From assembly GCA_009782665.1 (NCBI GenBank), contig WRIP01000063.1, positions 1 through 6,969 of the forward strand: a stretch of DNA of 6,969 nucleotides. Direction: 5' to 3'. The position numbers were made by a program, and so were the translations under genes. The notes under the pieces are model-generated. The model saw nothing but the letters and a program-made list of their open reading frames with translations. It ran no database searches and was not told the origin of the DNA. The first letter of the stretch is position 1, and each line of letters begins with the position of its first letter. Positions 5,712-6,969 of this stretch are shown here, piece by piece. The stretch is from Oscillospiraceae bacterium (GTDB lineage Bacteria > Bacillota > Clostridia > Oscillospirales > Ruminococcaceae).

Positions 5712-6656
5712 TGCCAAATCAATATACCTATCGAGGTCTTCGAAGCTCTCTAGTTCGAAGGCTTTTCTTCTGAAAGTTGCGGCTTGTCTCAAACCCTTAA
5801 TATACCAAGCAGCATGTTTTCTGCCTTCCATAATAGCAAGCTTTTCACCTTTCTGTTCGATAGACATCTCTAGCTGTTGTCTCAGCGTAGATAGTCGTTG
5901 AGCTAACGTTGGTGGAATGTAAGGGGTTCCATCTTGTCTAGAGTTGATTTCCGAGAAGACATATGGGTTTCCCAAAGCACCTCGTCCTATCATTACCCCG
6001 TCACAACCTGTAATCCTTTTCATGTAAGAGTAGTCTTCGAAGCTTTGTACATCTCCATTCGCTATGACCGGTATATGAAGCGCGGATGCTACCTGCCTGA
6101 TTATCTCATAGTCTACGGGAGGTCGGTACATCTGAACGGTTGTGCGCCCGTGGATAGTAATAGCTGCAGCACCAGCAGACTCTAATGCTTTTGCAAAGCT
6201 GACTGCATTTTTGTTATTGTCATCTATTCCGCTCCTTATCTTTGCGGTTACTGGAACCGGTACGCTGCTAACTACAGCTCCTATGATATCCATTGCCATA
6301 TCTTTATTCTTCATCAAAGCTGACCCCGCTCCCCCCTTATATATCTTAGGAGCCGGACACCCCATGTTTATATCAATAAAGTCAGGTGCGGCAATATTAT
6401 ATGCTTTTGCTGCTGCAATACGAAAATCGGAAGGTAGGTTGCCAAATAGCTGTATCCCGAAGGGTCGTTCAGCTTCGGTGTGATAGAGCAGCTTTTTCGT
6501 ATTCTCATTTTCAAAACAAAGAGCCTTTGTGCTTATCATCTCGGAAGTACAACATCCAGCTCCAAGACTCATTGCGGTGGCGCGAAAAGCAGAATCTGCA
6601 ACCCCTGCCATGGGAGCTAATATTGGGCGATTACAGAGAAAAGAGAGATTGTTCAT
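5691..6656 (-). CDS. dusB: tRNA-dihydrouridine synthase (DusB-like)
   Basis: The 321-residue FMN enzyme reduces specific uridines in tRNA to dihydrouridine using NADPH. Its TIM barrel shows APMAGVADSAFR (14-25), the FMN-contacting QLFG (69-72), the INMGCP motif with catalytic C100 (96-101), K139 in AKIRSG, H169 in ITIHGRT, NGD (200-202) and GRGALGNP (224-231). A helical tRNA-binding C-terminal part follows. Length and motifs are typical of bacterial DusB, which often neighbours other housekeeping genes. The segment after HGRT reads TVQMYRPPVDY rather than the more usual RxQ-Y-G-ADW pattern, a modest variation. The start has AGGA four bases upstream. The 3' end overlaps yfbR by 21 bases. Its own terminator is not evident. 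Confidence 0.95.
   Translation of the reverse strand: MNNLSFLCNRPILAPMAGVADSAFRATAMSLGAGCCTSEMISTKALCFENENTKKLLYHTEAERPFGIQLFGNLPSDFRIAAAKAYNIAAPDFIDINMGCPAPKIYKGGAGSALMKNKDMAMDIIGAVVSSVPVPVTAKIRSGIDDNNKNAVSFAKALESAGAAAITIHGRTTVQMYRPPVDYEIIRQVASALHIPVIANGDVQSFEDYSYMKRITGCDGVMIGRGALGNPYVFSEINSRQDGTPYIPPTLAQRLSTLRQQLEMSIEQKGEKLAIMEGRKHAAWYIKGLRQAATFRRKAFELESFEDLDRYIDLALQTFVE
5733..5769 (+). terminator. Rho-independent terminator-like hairpin for yfbR, inside the dusB coding region
   Basis: CTTCGAA (5738-5744) and TTCGAAG (5754-5760) form a perfect 7-bp stem around a 9-base loop. The stem extends outward through U-G, G-C, G-U, A-U and G-U pairs. On the plus strand it is followed by TTTTCTTCT. 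It begins 22 bases after the yfbR stop. On the minus strand no T-run follows, so it would act only on plus-strand transcription. Confidence 0.5.
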
Positions 6657-6673
6657 AGTATCCTAATTCTACC

Positions 6674-6679
6674 ATAATA
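6674..6679 (-). promoter_or_regulatory. dusB: Candidate -10 box of dusB
   Basis: TATTAT on the minus strand lies 17 bases before the dusB ATG. The best -35 candidate is a weak TTTAGT (6701-6696) with a 16-base spacer. It partly overlaps the extended -10 of the divergent polA promoter, so the two promoters would be back-to-back. Confidence 0.3.
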
Positions 6680-6689
6680 TTTCTGCTCG

Positions 6690-6701
6690 TGATATACTAA
6701 A
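6690..6701 (+). promoter_or_regulatory. polA: Candidate extended -10 promoter of polA
   Basis: TGATATACT (6690-6698) is an extended -10 element; no strong -35 box is seen. Initiation near 6705 would leave a leader of about 45 bases with the ribosome site AGAGG (6738-6742). The 12-mer TGATATACTAAA is identical to that at 5013-5024. Confidence 0.45.
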
Positions 6702-6750
6702 TAAAATATCAAAACGCAAATACGTTAGCAACCTGAAAGAGGAAACACAG

Positions 6751-6969
6751 ATGAAAATGTTATGCATAGACGGACACAGCATAATGAATCGTGCCTACTA
6801 CGGAGCTAAGGGACTAATGACCTCGGATGGTAGACACAGCGGTGCCATCTATGGTTTCACCAACATATTAATGCGAGAGGTGATTCAATATGACCCAGAC
6901 GCAGTGGTGGTGGCTTACGATACACCCATTAAGACGTTTAGACATGAAATGTTTGATGGCTACAAAGCC
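6751..6969 (+). CDS. polA: DNA polymerase I, N-terminal 5'-3' exonuclease region (partial, truncated by window edge)
   Basis: Only the first 73 residues are present. They match the start of the PolA 5' nuclease domain: metal ligand D7 in IDGHS, R14 in NRAYYG, the GAIYGFTNIL helix (31-40), the second acidic ligand D57 in VVVAYDT, and TFRHEMFDGYKA (62-73), corresponding to the conserved FR-E-Y-K segment. The domain removes RNA primers and flaps during lagging-strand maturation and repair. A stand-alone 5'-3' exonuclease cannot be ruled out because the polymerase part is off the window, but full polA is the usual form. ATG 6751 follows AGAGG with eight bases of spacing. A second ATG at codon 3 is a minor alternative. 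Confidence 0.88.
   Translation, partial: MKMLCIDGHSIMNRAYYGAKGLMTSDGRHSGAIYGFTNILMREVIQYDPDAVVVAYDTPIKTFRHEMFDGYKA

Noticed and set aside
5312..5722. Minus-strand open frame (136 codons) opposite yfbR
   Set aside because: It is serine-rich and low-complexity, as expected from the reverse complement of the yfbR codons, and has no motif.

Overview
The window looks like chromosomal DNA of a low-to-moderate GC member of the Bacillota, most likely an anaerobic Clostridia-type lineage. The basis is the gene content: an anaerobic-type three-gene FAD/Fe-S dehydrogenase cluster with a DUF1667 protein, an Mrp/NBP35 ATPase with its own N-terminal cysteine cluster, and a Bacillota-like PolA N-terminus. 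Frequent ATA isoleucine codons and AGGAGG-type ribosome sites agree. The species cannot be named from the sequence alone.

Layout. Positions 1-926 (minus) hold the 5' part of a WG-repeat gene with seven 35-36-residue repeats; its far end lies outside the window. The gene is interrupted by an in-frame TAA exactly between a short charged N-terminal tail and the transmembrane helix. Positions 927-1032 are its upstream region, with a candidate promoter overlapped by a 12-bp palindrome. Positions 1033-4096 (minus) are three translationally coupled genes: a GlpA-type FAD dehydrogenase with a C-terminal BFD-like [2Fe-2S] domain, an FAD/NAD(P) pyridine-nucleotide-disulfide-type oxidoreductase, and a four-cysteine DUF1667 protein. 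Positions 4156-4998 (minus) encode an Mrp/NBP35 Fe-S carrier ATPase just upstream of and co-oriented with the trio. A divergent YfbR-type HD 5'-nucleotidase (true start probably 5118, plus) runs convergently into a DusB-type tRNA-dihydrouridine synthase (minus). The two overlap by 21 bp at their 3' ends, and a terminator-like hairpin for yfbR lies inside dusB. At the right edge the first 73 codons of polA start divergently from dusB.

How the genes fit together. The trio is a known conserved neighbourhood (COG0579-COG0446-COG3862) usually assigned to anaerobic glycerol-3-phosphate oxidation: the first subunit oxidises the substrate, the second handles NAD(P)H or flavin transfer, and the small Cys protein probably holds an Fe-S cluster. 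No glycerol kinase or facilitator is in the window, so the substrate remains an inference. Mrp upstream could supply Fe-S clusters to these proteins. yfbR, dusB and polA are housekeeping genes for nucleotide-pool, tRNA and DNA metabolism.

No mobile element, CRISPR array, tRNA or rRNA was seen. No clearly new system is evident. The most unusual parts are the interrupted, recently expanded WG-repeat gene and the compact regulatory arrangements at the divergent and convergent junctions.
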